DNA of 64,000 bases from assembly GCF_000421265.1 (NCBI RefSeq), contig NZ_ATWN01000008.1, forward strand, positions 1-64,000. Reading direction: 5' to 3'. This DNA is from Thalassospira lucentensis MCCC 1A00383 = DSM 14000. Lineage in GTDB: Bacteria > Pseudomonadota > Alphaproteobacteria > Rhodospirillales > Thalassospiraceae. Under the pieces are notes generated by a model. That model was not told where the DNA came from and did no database searches. It saw only the letters and a program-made list of their open reading frames with translations. Shown piece by piece: positions 1-8,363 of this stretch. The number at the start of each line of letters is the position of its first letter. Position 1 is the stretch's first letter. Both the position numbers and the translations under genes were made by a program.

Positions 1-522
1 CGAGCCCTTGATGATCGGAATGTCGTCGCCCGGGAAGTCGTAGGACGACAGAAGCTCACGGATTTCCATTTCGACGAGCTCAAGGAGCTCTTCGTCATCG
101 ACCTGGTCAACTTTGTTCATGAAGACAACAAGTGCCGGGACACCAACCTGACGCGCAAGCAGGATGTGCTCACGGGTCTGGGGCATCGGGCCGTCTGCTG
201 CCGACACAACAAGAATACCACCATCCATCTGAGCCGCACCGGTGATCATGTTTTTCACATAATCGGCGTGGCCCGGGCAATCGACGTGGGCATAGTGACG
301 GTTTGCAGTTTCATATTCGACGTGCGCGGTCGAGATCGTGATACCACGAGCTTTCTCTTCCGGTGCTTTGTCGATCATGCTGTAATCCTGGAACGATGCG
401 CCGCCGCTCTCTGCGAGAACTTTGGTGATCGCTGCGGTCAGCGTGGTTTTGCCGTGGTCAACGTGGCCGATGGTGCCGATGTTGACGTGCGGTTTTGTGC
501 GCGCAAATTTTTCCTTGGCCAT
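1..522 (-). CDS. tuf: Elongation factor Tu, N-terminal part (cut by window edge)
   Basis: EF-Tu carries aminoacyl-tRNA to the ribosome as a GTP complex. Only the first 174 codons are in the window; the rest lies to the left. The visible part is the G domain: GHVDHGKT (P-loop) at residues 19-26, the DCPGH switch motif near 81-85 and NKVD near 136-139. The ATG at 520-522 is the conserved MAKEKF start and has a GAGGG ribosome site a few bases upstream. tRNA-Tyr and tRNA-Gly genes lie just upstream on the same strand, the order seen at tufB in many proteobacteria, so co-transcription with the tRNAs is likely. Identification is essentially certain; which of the usual two tuf copies this is cannot be told. 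Confidence 0.97.
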   Translation of the reverse strand, partial: MAKEKFARTKPHVNIGTIGHVDHGKTTLTAAITKVLAESGGASFQDYSMIDKAPEEKARGITISTAHVEYETANRHYAHVDCPGHADYVKNMITGAAQMDGGILVVSAADGPMPQTREHILLARQVGVPALVVFMNKVDQVDDEELLELVEMEIRELLSSYDFPGDDIPIIKGS

Positions 523-596
523 AGCCCTCAGATCCTATATCCGAACCAAAAAACAAGTAAAACCCACCGCACGAGCCGACGGGTACATTCTAAAAT

Positions 597-670
597 TGGA
601 GCGGGTGAAGGGAATCGAACCCTCGTCGTAAGCTTGGAAGGCTTCTGCTCTACCATTGAGCTACACCCGC
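597..670 (-). tRNA. tRNA-Gly (anticodon TCC)
   Basis: The reverse strand folds as a full cloverleaf with an encoded CCA end. The acceptor stem is GCGGGTG/CACCCGC, the T arm carries GGTTCGATTCC and the anticodon loop CTTCCAA gives TCC (glycine). It sits between tRNA-Tyr and tuf on the same strand. Confidence 0.95.
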
Positions 671-707
671 ATATTTCTAGTGCGAGCCCTCGCGAGGGCG
701 AGAGTTA

Positions 708-792
708 TGGTGGAGGGGGCAGGATTCGAACCTGCGTAGACTAAGTCGGCGGAGTTACAGTCCGCTGCATTTGACCGCTCTGCCACCCCTCC
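708..792 (-). tRNA. tRNA-Tyr (anticodon GTA)
   Basis: This is an 85-nt class II tRNA with a long variable arm. On the reverse strand the acceptor is GGAGGGG/CCCCTCC with encoded CCA, the T loop is GGTTCGAATCC and the anticodon loop CTGTAAC gives GTA. The long extra arm and the GTA anticodon identify tyrosine. It is first in the tRNA-Tyr, tRNA-Gly, tuf cluster. Confidence 0.95.
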
Positions 793-985
793 ATCAGGGT
801 CGTAACGCCGTCCGGGTTCCCCCGGCCTCGTTGCGGCGAGGGAGGGAATACGGCGGAGGCCCCTGTGTTGTCAACAGCAAAAAAAACACGAAATCGTATT
901 TCCTTTCCTATATGTTCCCCAAGCTTTGCTCCTTGAGCGAAACAAAGTGCATTCAGTTCCTTACGGCCCGGAGGTTTCCGCCATT

Positions 986-1858
986 ATGTCGCGACGCAAC
1001 AAACCACGTTCAGGAAATCGTCATCAAGATGACGTCGGGCAGGATAACCTCCCGCAAAACGACGAAAACCGTGAAGGCAATTCGCGTCGCGGACGAAAAC
1101 GCGGCCGCGATAGCGCCCCATCAGGCGGAAATTCGCGCCTGATTCTCTTTGGGCGTCATCCGGTTATGATGGCAATTGCCAATCCGCAGCGCACGATTCA
1201 CAAAATCTGGGCCACTGAAACGGTCCGCGATGAAATTAATACCGCGCTTGCTGATGCCGAACGCACCGACATCCCAGTAGATTCGGCCGGTCGCACTGAT
1301 CTTGATGAAATGATGCCACCGGGCACCGTTCATCAGGGCATGGCCATGCATTGTGCCCCCCTGCCCCAGTTGTCGATCGAAGAATTCATCGCCGACCACC
1401 GGGATTCGGAACAATGCACCGTCATTGTGCTTGATCAGGTCACCGATCCCCACAACGTCGGTGCGATCCTGCGCAGTGCGGCGGCCTTTGGCGCATCGGC
1501 CGTCATTGTCCCCGACCGTCATGCTCCGCTTGAAACCGGTGTCTTGGCCAAATCGGCCAGTGGTGCGCTTGAAACCATTCCCTACATTCATGCGGGCAAC
1601 CTCAATCAGACGATTGATAAGCTTAAAAATGCGCATTTCTGGCTGGCCGGGATGGATGGTTATGCCGAAAAGACACTTGCCGAGGCCGACCTCAAAGGCC
1701 GGGTGGGAATCGTCATGGGGTCCGAAGGCGAAGGCCTGCGTCGCCTGACCCGCGAGAATTGCGATTTTCTGGTCAAACTTCCGATGTCTGACCGCATCGA
1801 AAGCCTCAATGTGTCAAATGCGGCTGCGGTTGCGCTCTACGAGCTTTACCGCAAGTAG
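986..1858 (+). CDS. rlmB: 23S rRNA (guanosine-2'-O-)-methyltransferase RlmB, TrmH/SpoU family
   Basis: The enzyme 2'-O-methylates a guanosine in 23S rRNA using SAM. The 290-residue product has a basic, disordered first 50 residues, a substrate-binding domain, and a SPOUT catalytic domain with the three SpoU motifs: LDQVTDPHNVG at 149-159 (N and R for catalysis), GSEGEG at 245-250 and SLNVSNA at 273-279. I chose the ATG after a CGGAGG site; an in-frame ATG 60 bases upstream lacks one. The gene is divergent from the tRNA/tuf cluster and followed by tRNA-Thr. The family is certain; the exact target guanosine is assigned from family resemblance. Confidence 0.9.
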   Translation: MSRRNKPRSGNRHQDDVGQDNLPQNDENREGNSRRGRKRGRDSAPSGGNSRLILFGRHPVMMAIANPQRTIHKIWATETVRDEINTALADAERTDIPVDSAGRTDLDEMMPPGTVHQGMAMHCAPLPQLSIEEFIADHRDSEQCTVIVLDQVTDPHNVGAILRSAAAFGASAVIVPDRHAPLETGVLAKSASGALETIPYIHAGNLNQTIDKLKNAHFWLAGMDGYAEKTLAEADLKGRVGIVMGSEGEGLRRLTRENCDFLVKLPMSDRIESLNVSNAAAVALYELYRK

Positions 1859-1956
1859 GAATGATGCGAATCTAAGGGGTGAATCAAAGATGCAAAATTC
1901 TGCTAATCACCCTCTTGCATTCAGGAACGGTCCGGACTATGTTTCGCGCCGCCTGA

Positions 1957-2033
1957 GCCGGCATAGCTTTAATTGGTAGAGCAGCGGATTTGTAATTCGA
2001 AGGTTGGGAGTTCGAGTCTCTCTGCCGGCACCA
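1957..2033 (+). tRNA. tRNA-Thr (anticodon TGT)
   Basis: A complete 77-nt cloverleaf with encoded CCA: acceptor GCCGGCA/TGCCGGC, T arm GGGAGTTCGAGTCTC and anticodon loop TTTGTAA giving TGT (threonine). A strong intrinsic terminator follows two bases later. Confidence 0.95.
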
Positions 2034-2035
2034 CT

Positions 2036-2082
2036 AAAAAAGAAAACCCCGCACGCCTTTTTGGCTGCGGGGTTTTCTTTTA
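2036..2082 (+). terminator. Intrinsic terminator of tRNA-Thr
   Basis: An A-rich run and an AACCCCGCA/TGCGGGGTT stem with a short loop are followed by TTCTTTT. It ends the tRNA-Thr transcript directly after the CCA. Confidence 0.9.
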
Positions 2083-2181
2083 TAAACTTCAGCCTGCCCG
2101 ACAACAAATGACACTGCTATGCCGAACTCAATGTGTTTGGTGGACTGCATTTTCCAATTTCAAAATGAAAATACCAAAAAA

Positions 2182-2198
2182 GTATGATAAAGTCATAC
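2182..2198. promoter_or_regulatory. Inverted repeat upstream of the toxin-antitoxin pair (candidate ParD operator)
   Basis: GTATGA, 5 bases, TCATAC is a perfect 6-bp inverted repeat 23 bases upstream of the antitoxin start codon. Ribbon-helix-helix antitoxins normally repress their own promoter through such sites. The assignment comes from position and symmetry only. Confidence 0.5.
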
Positions 2199-2220
2199 GA
2201 TTGACGATTGGAGTCACATT

Positions 2221-2514
2221 ATGGGCACGAACAATACGATTGAACGCATGACCGTTACGGTAACGCAGGAAATGGCGCATACGATGCGCTCTGCAATGCG
2301 TGAGGGCGGTTACGCTTCGAGCAGCGAAATCATCCGAGAAGCCCTGCGCGATTGGCAGCATAAACGCAAACTCAAACAGAGCGAGCTTGATGCCCTGCGT
2401 GCAGATATCGCCGTTGGAGACCAAGACATCGCAGAAGATCGCGTGAACAGCTTTAATGCTGAAACGATCCTCCAGAGAGGACAGGAAAAATTAAACGTCC
2501 GCTCCCGCTCTTAA
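2221..2514 (+). CDS. parD: ParD-family ribbon-helix-helix antitoxin
   Basis: The 97-residue protein has an N-terminal beta strand (MTVTVTQEMA) followed by two helices with SSSEIIREALRDW, the standard ribbon-helix-helix fold of ParD/CopG antitoxins. The C-terminal half is polar and acidic-to-basic, as expected for the part that wraps the toxin. An inverted repeat lies just upstream and a ParE-like toxin reading frame overlaps its 3' end by 25 bases. The ATG has GGAG nine bases upstream; a second ATG nine codons in is possible. The role as antitoxin is inferred from family and pairing. Confidence 0.8.
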   Translation: MGTNNTIERMTVTVTQEMAHTMRSAMREGGYASSSEIIREALRDWQHKRKLKQSELDALRADIAVGDQDIAEDRVNSFNAETILQRGQEKLNVRSRS

Positions 2515-2795
2515 TTACCGAGACGGCTCAGAACGATCTTGCCGATATCTGGGCGTTTATCGCCGAGGACAATCATGATGCGGCAACCCGCCTGATCCAT
2601 GAGATCGGCGAACGATTTGATCCCCTTTGTCAGAATCCGGAAATGGGCCCCAAACGCGACGAACTGTCGCCTGGCCTTCGCGTTTGCATCCATAGAAATT
2701 ACGCCATCTACTACCGCATAATACCATCCGGGTTGGTCATTTTGCGTGTGCTGCATGGTGCGCGCGATACCACGTCACAGTTTGATCCGAAATAG
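2490..2795 (+). CDS. parE: ParE/RelE-family toxin with an apparent AUU start codon
   Basis: Frame +2 relative to the antitoxin reads 101 residues beginning IKRPLPLLITETAQNDLADI and ending in TSQFDPK. It has the ParE pattern: a first strand, two helices (TETAQNDLADIWAFIAEDN), an NPEMG turn, the basic strand segment LRVCIHRNYAIYYRI and a final LRVLHGARD strand. ParE toxins poison DNA gyrase; RelE relatives cut mRNA, and the sequence does not decide between them. No ATG, GTG or TTG lies between the upstream in-frame TGA and the conserved N-terminus. The best start is ATT four bases after the GGACAGG ribosome site, matching where relatives have MKRP. So it is either AUU-initiated, perhaps at low level, or has lost its start by mutation. 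Confidence 0.7.
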   Translation: MKRPLPLLITETAQNDLADIWAFIAEDNHDAATRLIHEIGERFDPLCQNPEMGPKRDELSPGLRVCIHRNYAIYYRIIPSGLVILRVLHGARDTTSQFDPK

Positions 2796-2847
2796 GCGCG
2801 CCAATCTGTACGTCACCTAACGAAAATGGATTTGTATCGGTATAAAC

Positions 2848-2889
2848 ATAACAGTCCCGCAAGATCGCGAAACCTTGCGGGACTGTTAT
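2848..2889. terminator. Bidirectional hairpin between parDE and the TRAP cluster
   Basis: A 16-bp perfect stem (ATAACAGTCCCGCAAG and its complement) with a 10-base loop lies between convergent genes. It lacks a long T run on either side, so it may end transcripts inefficiently or act as an RNA-stabilising end. Confidence 0.65.
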
Positions 2890-2905
2890 CTAGAAAAGGC
2901 ACTAC

Positions 2906-3799
2906 TTAGCTATCCCGGCGCGAAGACGCATAACGCTCCGATTCCGCGTAATAGTCATCAAACCCGATCCGCTGACGCAAATCAGGCCATGCCATCAGCT
3001 TGTCATCACGCGGGACGCCCTGTCTCATGGTTTGCAGGGTTTCGACCATCGCCTTCATGGCTGCTGCCATCAGCGACAATGGATAGGCGGCAATCTGATA
3101 TCCGATTTCCTTGAGTTCCTCAGGCGATAAATCCGGCGTTTCCCCGCCCTCGACGATGTTGGCCATCTTGGGGCCGGACAGTTCGGCACAGACGGTGCGC
3201 ATTTCCACGACCGATTTGGGTGCTTCGACAAACAGGATATCGGCCCCAAGTTCCTTGAACTTCGCCGTCCGATCAATCGCCTCAGTCAGGCCGTGCTGAT
3301 GGCGGGCATCGGTGCGCGCCAGAATCAGGATATCGGCCCCCGCTTCGCGCGCATCCACCGCGGCCTTGATGCGGTCAAACGCCTCATCCCGACCGACAAC
3401 TTCCTTGCCTTTGGTATGGCCACAACGTTTGGGGGCCAGCTGATCCTCGATCATCACCGCCGCACAGCCCGCCTTGGCAAAGCCTGTCACAGTACGGCGC
3501 ACATTCATCGCATTGCCGTATCCGGTGTCGCCATCGCCAATCACGGGGATCGACACCGCATCGGTGATGTTGCGCGCCTGATCAAGCACTTCGCCGTAGG
3601 ACATCAGACCAAGATCAGGTTCCCCGATCCGGACCGCTGACGTGGCAAAGCCTGACATAAACGTCAGACCAAACCCTTCCTGTTCAATCAGCTTGGCCGA
3701 AAGCGCGTCAAAACAGCACGGCATGGTAATCAGATCCCCCGTCGCCAGAAGATCACGGAGTTTGTCAGCAGGTGTCACAATTTTGGTCATACGCATCAC
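2906..3799 (-). CDS. Isocitrate lyase/PEP mutase family enzyme (methylisocitrate-lyase-like)
   Basis: The 297-residue protein is an alpha/beta barrel of the ICL/PEP-mutase superfamily. It shows the Mg2+-binding GDGDTGYGN segment, the EDQ turn and the PKRCGHTKGK catalytic loop with the Cys used by C-C lyases, then LARTDA. This loop matches methylisocitrate lyase, dimethylmalate lyase and oxaloacetate decarboxylase-like members rather than phosphonate mutases. Its start overlaps the stop of the TRAP large permease by four bases, so it is the last gene of the transporter operon. It probably cleaves the imported organic acid or a derivative. The exact substrate is not determinable from sequence. 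The MTKIV methionine four codons in is an alternative start. Confidence 0.75.
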   Translation of the reverse strand: MMRMTKIVTPADKLRDLLATGDLITMPCCFDALSAKLIEQEGFGLTFMSGFATSAVRIGEPDLGLMSYGEVLDQARNITDAVSIPVIGDGDTGYGNAMNVRRTVTGFAKAGCAAVMIEDQLAPKRCGHTKGKEVVGRDEAFDRIKAAVDAREAGADILILARTDARHQHGLTEAIDRTAKFKELGADILFVEAPKSVVEMRTVCAELSGPKMANIVEGGETPDLSPEELKEIGYQIAAYPLSLMAAAMKAMVETLQTMRQGVPRDDKLMAWPDLRQRIGFDDYYAESERYASSRRDS

Positions 3800-5064
3800 A
3801 GTTTAAACGGAATATACAAGGCAAGATCATGCCAGACGTAAAGGATCGCGGCAGTTAAGAACATCAGCAGCAAGAACGGTAAAACCCCGCGTGCCACCTC
3901 GCCCAATCGGGTTTTGGCAACCGACTGAATGACATAAAGGTTCAACCCAACCGGCGGGGTAATCAGCGCACATTCAACCATGATCACCATGTAAACCCCA
4001 AACCACACCGGATCAAACCCAAGGGCCAAGGCCGCAGGCAACAAGACCGGCGTCATGATCAGGACCATGGACAGGGCTTCAAACACCAGCCCCATGATCA
4101 GTAGCACCACCGACACCACAAGAATAAAGCCAAGCTGGGTATCGATCCCCTGACTGATCATCACAGAGATGTCCTGGGGGATGCGATATAGCGTAATGGC
4201 TTTGCCAAACACCTTGGCACCGGCAATGATCAGAATGATGGCGACCGTTGTGGCCATCGAGTCAAAGATCGCCAGTTTCAATTTTTCCCACGTCAGAACC
4301 CGCATCGCAGCCGTAATGATCAGTGCGGCGGCAAACCCGATGGCCGCGGCCTCGGTTGGGGTAAAGGCCCCGGAATAAATCCCGCCAATAATCAAAACAG
4401 CAAGCAGAACAGACGGCAATGCCTTAAAGGTTGCGCGTTTGCGCTCGGCCCAATCACGTTTGGGCTCGCGTTCCTGTCCACCCAACCGGGCATAGACCAT
4501 CGAAAAGATGATAAACAGCACCAAAAGCGCAATGCCCGGCCCAATCCCGGCCAAAAACAGCGCAATCACCGATTCTTCGGTGACAAAGCCGTAAATAATC
4601 ATCGGAATCGATGGCGGGATCAGGATGCCAAGCGTGCCGCCTGCCGCCAGCAAGCCATAGACAAACCGCTTGTTGTAGCCGCGATTGATCATTTCCGGGA
4701 TGGCAACCGTGCCAATGGTCGCAGCCGTTGCCACCGATGACCCCGAAATCGCGGCAAACACCCCGCAGGACAAGATGGTCGCCACCGCCAAGCCACCGGG
4801 CCAATGCCCCACCCATGCACTCACCGCGGCAAAAAGGTCATTACCAACCCCGGCACGCAACAATGTATTGGACATCAATAAAAACAGCGGCACCGCCAAC
4901 AGGATAAACCCGTCCAGCGTCGATAAAATCGCCTGTGGCGCCATCAAGGGCGAGAACCCGCCAAGGATCAACATGCCAAGCCCAAGCCCACCGAGGGCAA
5001 AGGCAACCGGTACACGAATAAGCAACAAGGCGAACATCGCCGCCAAGGTAAAGACGATGGTCAT
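3796..5064 (-). CDS. TRAP transporter large permease (DctM family)
   Basis: This is the channel-forming membrane subunit of a tripartite ATP-independent periplasmic transporter, driving organic-acid uptake with the sodium or proton gradient. Its 422 residues comprise about twelve hydrophobic segments, including the characteristic LGILIPPSIPMIIYG re-entrant region near residue 150, GAFTPTEAAAIG near 230 and ITPPVGLNLYV near 370. The start overlaps the small-permease stop by four bases. It belongs with the DctQ and DctP genes upstream. The substrate is unknown; the linked lyase suggests a carboxylate. Confidence 0.92.
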   Translation of the reverse strand: MTIVFTLAAMFALLLIRVPVAFALGGLGLGMLILGGFSPLMAPQAILSTLDGFILLAVPLFLLMSNTLLRAGVGNDLFAAVSAWVGHWPGGLAVATILSCGVFAAISGSSVATAATIGTVAIPEMINRGYNKRFVYGLLAAGGTLGILIPPSIPMIIYGFVTEESVIALFLAGIGPGIALLVLFIIFSMVYARLGGQEREPKRDWAERKRATFKALPSVLLAVLIIGGIYSGAFTPTEAAAIGFAAALIITAAMRVLTWEKLKLAIFDSMATTVAIILIIAGAKVFGKAITLYRIPQDISVMISQGIDTQLGFILVVSVVLLIMGLVFEALSMVLIMTPVLLPAALALGFDPVWFGVYMVIMVECALITPPVGLNLYVIQSVAKTRLGEVARGVLPFLLLMFLTAAILYVWHDLALYIPFKL

Positions 5065-5552
5065 TCGTGTGCCCCTTTCGGAATTTCCTTGCCCCGCAAA
5101 AGGCCGACAATTTCAATCACGGCCTGAACGGCCAAAAGCGCAAATCCGATGGCCACAGGAAGCTCGGCAACCCACGACGGCAGGTCAAGCATCGTGCCCG
5201 TCGTGCGCCCGCGTTCAAAGCTTTCAAAAAAGATGTCCCAACCCTTGATCGTCACCATGACAGAAAACGCAAGGATCGCCGTCATCGCAATAACTTCGAG
5301 CCCGCGCTGAACCAACGGCGGACACAGCCGGGTGATCGCATCGACCGAAATATGGCGACGTGCCGCCAAGGCCCAGGGCATGCCCATCAAGGATCCCCAG
5401 ATCAGGCAAAGTTGCGAAAGCTCGGCGGCCCAGATTGTGGGGCGAATAAAGAAATACCGGGCAATGACTTCGTAGGTCAGCATGCAGCCCGCTGCAACAA
5501 ACAGAAGGGCCGCAACCCACGCCAGCAAAAGCATCAATCGATCAAACATCAT
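5061..5552 (-). CDS. TRAP transporter small permease (DctQ family)
   Basis: The 163-residue protein has four predicted transmembrane helices and the ELSQLCLIWGSLMG and RRHISVD segments typical of DctQ subunits, which hold the large permease and binding protein together. It overlaps the DctM gene by four bases and is separated from the binding-protein gene by about 230 bases containing a strong hairpin. MMFDRL offers two adjacent ATG codons; the first is used here. Confidence 0.88.
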   Translation of the reverse strand: MMFDRLMLLLAWVAALLFVAAGCMLTYEVIARYFFIRPTIWAAELSQLCLIWGSLMGMPWALAARRHISVDAITRLCPPLVQRGLEVIAMTAILAFSVMVTIKGWDIFFESFERGRTTGTMLDLPSWVAELPVAIGFALLAVQAVIEIVGLLRGKEIPKGAHE

Positions 5553-5710
5553 TTAAATAATGCCGTTCTGCGATGACGGACCACTAGGCCTGCATCACGA
5601 GAACGGTTTGCTCCTGATCACGAAAAATACAAAAAATCACCATCGCGCGCGGTACCCGGGCAAAGCAGAACGGCGGCGTGGCCCCCACGCGATGATGACA
5701 TTAAGATCAT

Positions 5711-5750
5711 AGAACCCCATCCGGTCAGAAAACCGACCGGATGGGGTTCT
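5711..5750 (-). terminator. Intercistronic hairpin between dctP and dctQ
   Basis: A 16-bp perfect stem (AGAACCCCATCCGGTC and its complement) with an 8-base loop lies 30 bases after the binding-protein stop codon. Such hairpins after binding-protein genes often terminate part of the transcripts or protect the upstream mRNA, giving more binding protein than permease. No strong T run is visible. Confidence 0.6.
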
Positions 5751-5780
5751 GAATGTATCGAGGCGTTCCGAAAACAGTTC

Positions 5781-6770
5781 CTAGAATTTTTCAGCAGCGT
5801 CAAAGACCTGCTTGCCAAGATCACCGGCATCTTCAAGGAAGGCATCATATACCGGCTGGGAAACCGCGCGCCATTTGGCAAGTTCCGCATCAGTCGGACG
5901 ATAAACCGTCATACCGGCTTCTTCGGCCGCACTGTAAGCAGCGGCTTCGATGTCGCTCATACGGTCGCGAACATCTGCCTCGGCATTCATCGCTGCGGTA
6001 TTGATGATGTCACGCTGTTCATCGCTAAGCCCATTCCAGAAATCGGTATTGACCACAACAATGAACTCGATATCGGCATGGTTGGTCACGGTAATATTAT
6101 CCATGACTTCCCAAAGCTGACGGGATTTAACGCCTGAAACACCCGTCATTCCAACATCAACCGTGCCACGTTGATAGGCAATATACTGCTCGGAGCCCGA
6201 AACAAGTGTCGGCGCACCGCCCGCAGACGTTACAAAATCACCAAGGGTTTTGCCAAAGACACGGACTTTCTTGCCTTCAAGGTCTTCCGGACCATGCAGC
6301 GGCTCATCCTTAGACAGCATGATCGCCCCGCCGTACGCCTGCCACCACAAAACGGTCGCACCGGTATCGGCAATTGCCTCATCAAGCGGACCGCGCACCG
6401 GCGATCCTTTGGCAACGGCCTTACGGACCTTTTCCTCAGAATCAAACACAAACGGCTGATAGAAAATATCAACTGCAGGAACATCACCGACATAACGGGT
6501 CAGGGACGCAACGCCCATTTCAATCGCACCCGAGCCAACAGCAGCGGGGACTTCCTTGTCTTTATAAAGCTGGGCTGAATCGTAAATCTGAACTTCGATG
6601 TCGCCGTTTGATTTTTCCTCAACCTCTTGCTTGAACATCAAAAGGTTCTGGCCAAGGTGGCTTTTCATCGGCAACTGCAAGGAGATGCGCAAGGTCAGGT
6701 CAGCGGCCTGAACCGCACCGGCAAAACCAACAGACGCAATCAGCGCCGCGGCAAGGGCAAATTTCTTCAT
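5781..6770 (-). CDS. TRAP transporter periplasmic substrate-binding protein (DctP family)
   Basis: The 329-residue precursor has a Sec signal peptide (MKKFALAAALIASVGFAGAVQA, cut before ADLTL). The mature part has the DctP-type fold: LFKQEVEEKSNGDIEVQIY, the GSGAIEMGVAS loop, KVRVFGKTLGD and the QRGTVDVGMTGV segment that contacts the ligand. It binds the substrate and delivers it to the DctQM permease encoded downstream. It is first in the operon; the region upstream on the reverse strand should hold the promoter. The ligand class is probably an organic acid, by family and by the linked lyase. Confidence 0.92.
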   Translation of the reverse strand: MKKFALAAALIASVGFAGAVQAADLTLRISLQLPMKSHLGQNLLMFKQEVEEKSNGDIEVQIYDSAQLYKDKEVPAAVGSGAIEMGVASLTRYVGDVPAVDIFYQPFVFDSEEKVRKAVAKGSPVRGPLDEAIADTGATVLWWQAYGGAIMLSKDEPLHGPEDLEGKKVRVFGKTLGDFVTSAGGAPTLVSGSEQYIAYQRGTVDVGMTGVSGVKSRQLWEVMDNITVTNHADIEFIVVVNTDFWNGLSDEQRDIINTAAMNAEADVRDRMSDIEAAAYSAAEEAGMTVYRPTDAELAKWRAVSQPVYDAFLEDAGDLGKQVFDAAEKF

Positions 6771-7088
6771 GATGGACGTCCTCCAAGTACTTTTATTTTA
6801 ATTCTATCGTCTCAAAGGAAAAGATGCGCCCATTTCGCAATAGGGTTCAACATGTTTTACCACGTTAAGGACATCCCCCAACAAACCCTTAGTGCGCCGC
6901 ACAAGGATTTGAACTCGCATGACAAAACGAAATTGTAGCCAAACCCGCCTCACATCGCCGCAGCGCAGCACGACAATTGTCACTCACATGCCGGTCTGGA
7001 TGGCAAATACTGGCATGCAAGAACGCCCGTTCTGAATACACCTTTCAGGAATCGCGTGATAAGGCGCTGCGAAACCAAGGGGCTACAT
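6771..7088. other. Intergenic region upstream of the TRAP operon
   Basis: About 320 bases without a supportable gene. It must hold the leader of dctP, whose start is preceded by a GGAGGACGTC ribosome site, and the 3' end of the acetyltransferase transcript. I see no clear operator or terminator. Confidence 0.5.
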
Positions 7089-7628
7089 TCAAACCCGCTT
7101 AAACATAACCGTGGTTGCACTAAGGTGATCTGAAAAAGGATCACGGGCATAATCGGGGATCACCCCTGCGCACTGAAACCCAAGTGACAGATACAAAGTT
7201 TCCGCACTGTCACCCGTACGGGTATCAAGGGTCAGTAATGATCGCCCCATGACCTGCGCGCAGTCCTGGGCCGCCATCATCAACAACCGGGCAATTCCGC
7301 GCCGACGGCAATCGGGTCGCACCATCAATTTACTGATGTCACCGCGATGGCGCTGATTTGGCATAGCATCAATATCAAGCTGCACGGTCCCCACCACACG
7401 CCCCTGATCCATTGCGGCAAACAATATCCGCTTCCCGCCACGAAGGGCCGGAACAATCCGGTCACGCCAAAATGCAATCGCCTCCTCGACCGGGAACGGG
7501 TCGATAAAGCCGATACTCGCCCCGTCATGGACACAGGCATGGAGCATCTCGCCAAACGGGTCCAGCCGCGCGGTCAGGCCGTCGGCGTCAAGGTTGATTA
7601 TCGTGGGGGCAGGTAAGGATGGGTTCAT
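7089..7628 (-). CDS. GNAT-family N-acetyltransferase
   Basis: The 179-residue protein carries the acetyl-CoA-binding GNAT core: GTVQLDIDAMPNQRHRGDIS (strand beta4 and entry), LMVRPDCRRRGIARLLM with the R/Q-x-x-G-x-A pyrophosphate loop, and LDTRTGDSAETLYLSLGF. The acceptor is unknown. It follows the XRE-cupin regulator by about 30 bases on the same strand and is probably its operon partner, a common XRE-GNAT pairing. The ATG is the only reasonable start. Confidence 0.85.
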   Translation of the reverse strand: MNPSLPAPTIINLDADGLTARLDPFGEMLHACVHDGASIGFIDPFPVEEAIAFWRDRIVPALRGGKRILFAAMDQGRVVGTVQLDIDAMPNQRHRGDISKLMVRPDCRRRGIARLLMMAAQDCAQVMGRSLLTLDTRTGDSAETLYLSLGFQCAGVIPDYARDPFSDHLSATTVMFKRV

Positions 7629-7648
7629 GATGGATTCTTTTCTGTGAT

Positions 7649-7665
7649 CTAGGGTCAGAGCCTAG
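7649..7665. repeat. 17-bp palindromic motif, copy 1
   Basis: CTAGGGTCAGAGCCTAG has perfect 5-bp outer arms around a TCAG core and spans the stop codon of the XRE-cupin gene. Related sequences occur at 23949, 26785 and, more weakly, 53472. Confidence 0.4.
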
Positions 7666-8216
7666 TCGATAATGAACAGGTGATAGCGCGCACCCGCGTT
7701 TTTCGGGGTTTGAAACACATTGCCACCGCGCAACTGATACCGCAGGCAATCCCCCTGCCCCAGATGGTGAGTTGTGCCATCAATCTGCATGGTCAGGTGC
7801 CCATCAAGCATCACCAGATGATGTTCCAACCCGTCGCGCGGCGATCCGCCATATTCAATGCGTTGCCCCGGATCGATTTCAACTTCGATCACCTCGCCCG
7901 AAAGCAGTCGGGAGGTCGGCGACACCAGTCGGCGGCGATATCCGGTTTCCGGATCGGTCCAGACTTCTTGCGATGCATGGGTAACCAGCGGGATGAAATC
8001 ATCCTCGACCATCTGCATCAGACGCGACAATGTCATGCCATATGCCACACACAGTTTGCCCAGCACACTGGCCGTCGGGCTGACATCGCCATTTTCAATC
8101 CGTGACAAGCTGGCACGGCTGACCGCACTGCGCTTTGCCAAGTCATCAAGCGACCACCCACGATCAGACCGCAACGCCGCCAATCTTTCGGCCAGTCTTG
8201 TTTCAATTTCGTCCAT
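7662..8216 (-). CDS. XRE-family transcriptional regulator with C-terminal cupin domain
   Basis: The 184-residue protein has a helix-turn-helix of the Cro/CI type at about residues 10-65 (RSDRGWSLDDLAKRSAVSRASLSRIENG) and a cupin beta-barrel in residues 107-182 (YGGSPRDGLEHHLVMLDGHL, LGQGDCLRYQ). This architecture is used by regulators sensing small organic ligands. It precedes the GNAT gene on the same strand and probably controls that pair. No operator is evident in the short space upstream. The ligand is unknown. Confidence 0.87.
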   Translation of the reverse strand: MDEIETRLAERLAALRSDRGWSLDDLAKRSAVSRASLSRIENGDVSPTASVLGKLCVAYGMTLSRLMQMVEDDFIPLVTHASQEVWTDPETGYRRRLVSPTSRLLSGEVIEVEIDPGQRIEYGGSPRDGLEHHLVMLDGHLTMQIDGTTHHLGQGDCLRYQLRGGNVFQTPKNAGARYHLFIID

Positions 8217-8274
8217 ATCGCCCCTCGAATCTCTTTAATGGGATATTTTTCCATTTTCGAGAAATCGTCAAGAT

Positions 8275-8307
8275 AGAAAAACCGGCCATCACGGATGAGA
8301 CCGGTTT
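8275..8307 (-). terminator. Terminator after the rhodanese gene
   Basis: On the reverse strand AAACCGG, a 15-base loop and CCGGTTT are followed by TTC. It lies about 55 bases after the rhodanese stop codon. Confidence 0.5.
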
Positions 8308-8363
8308 GAATAGCCAATTCGAATAGATCGTCCCTGACAAATGTCGATCAAACGCCCGTCGGG

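Noticed and set aside
166..744. 192-codon frame on the forward strand over tuf and tRNA genes
   Set aside because: It is antisense to tuf and runs through two tRNA genes.
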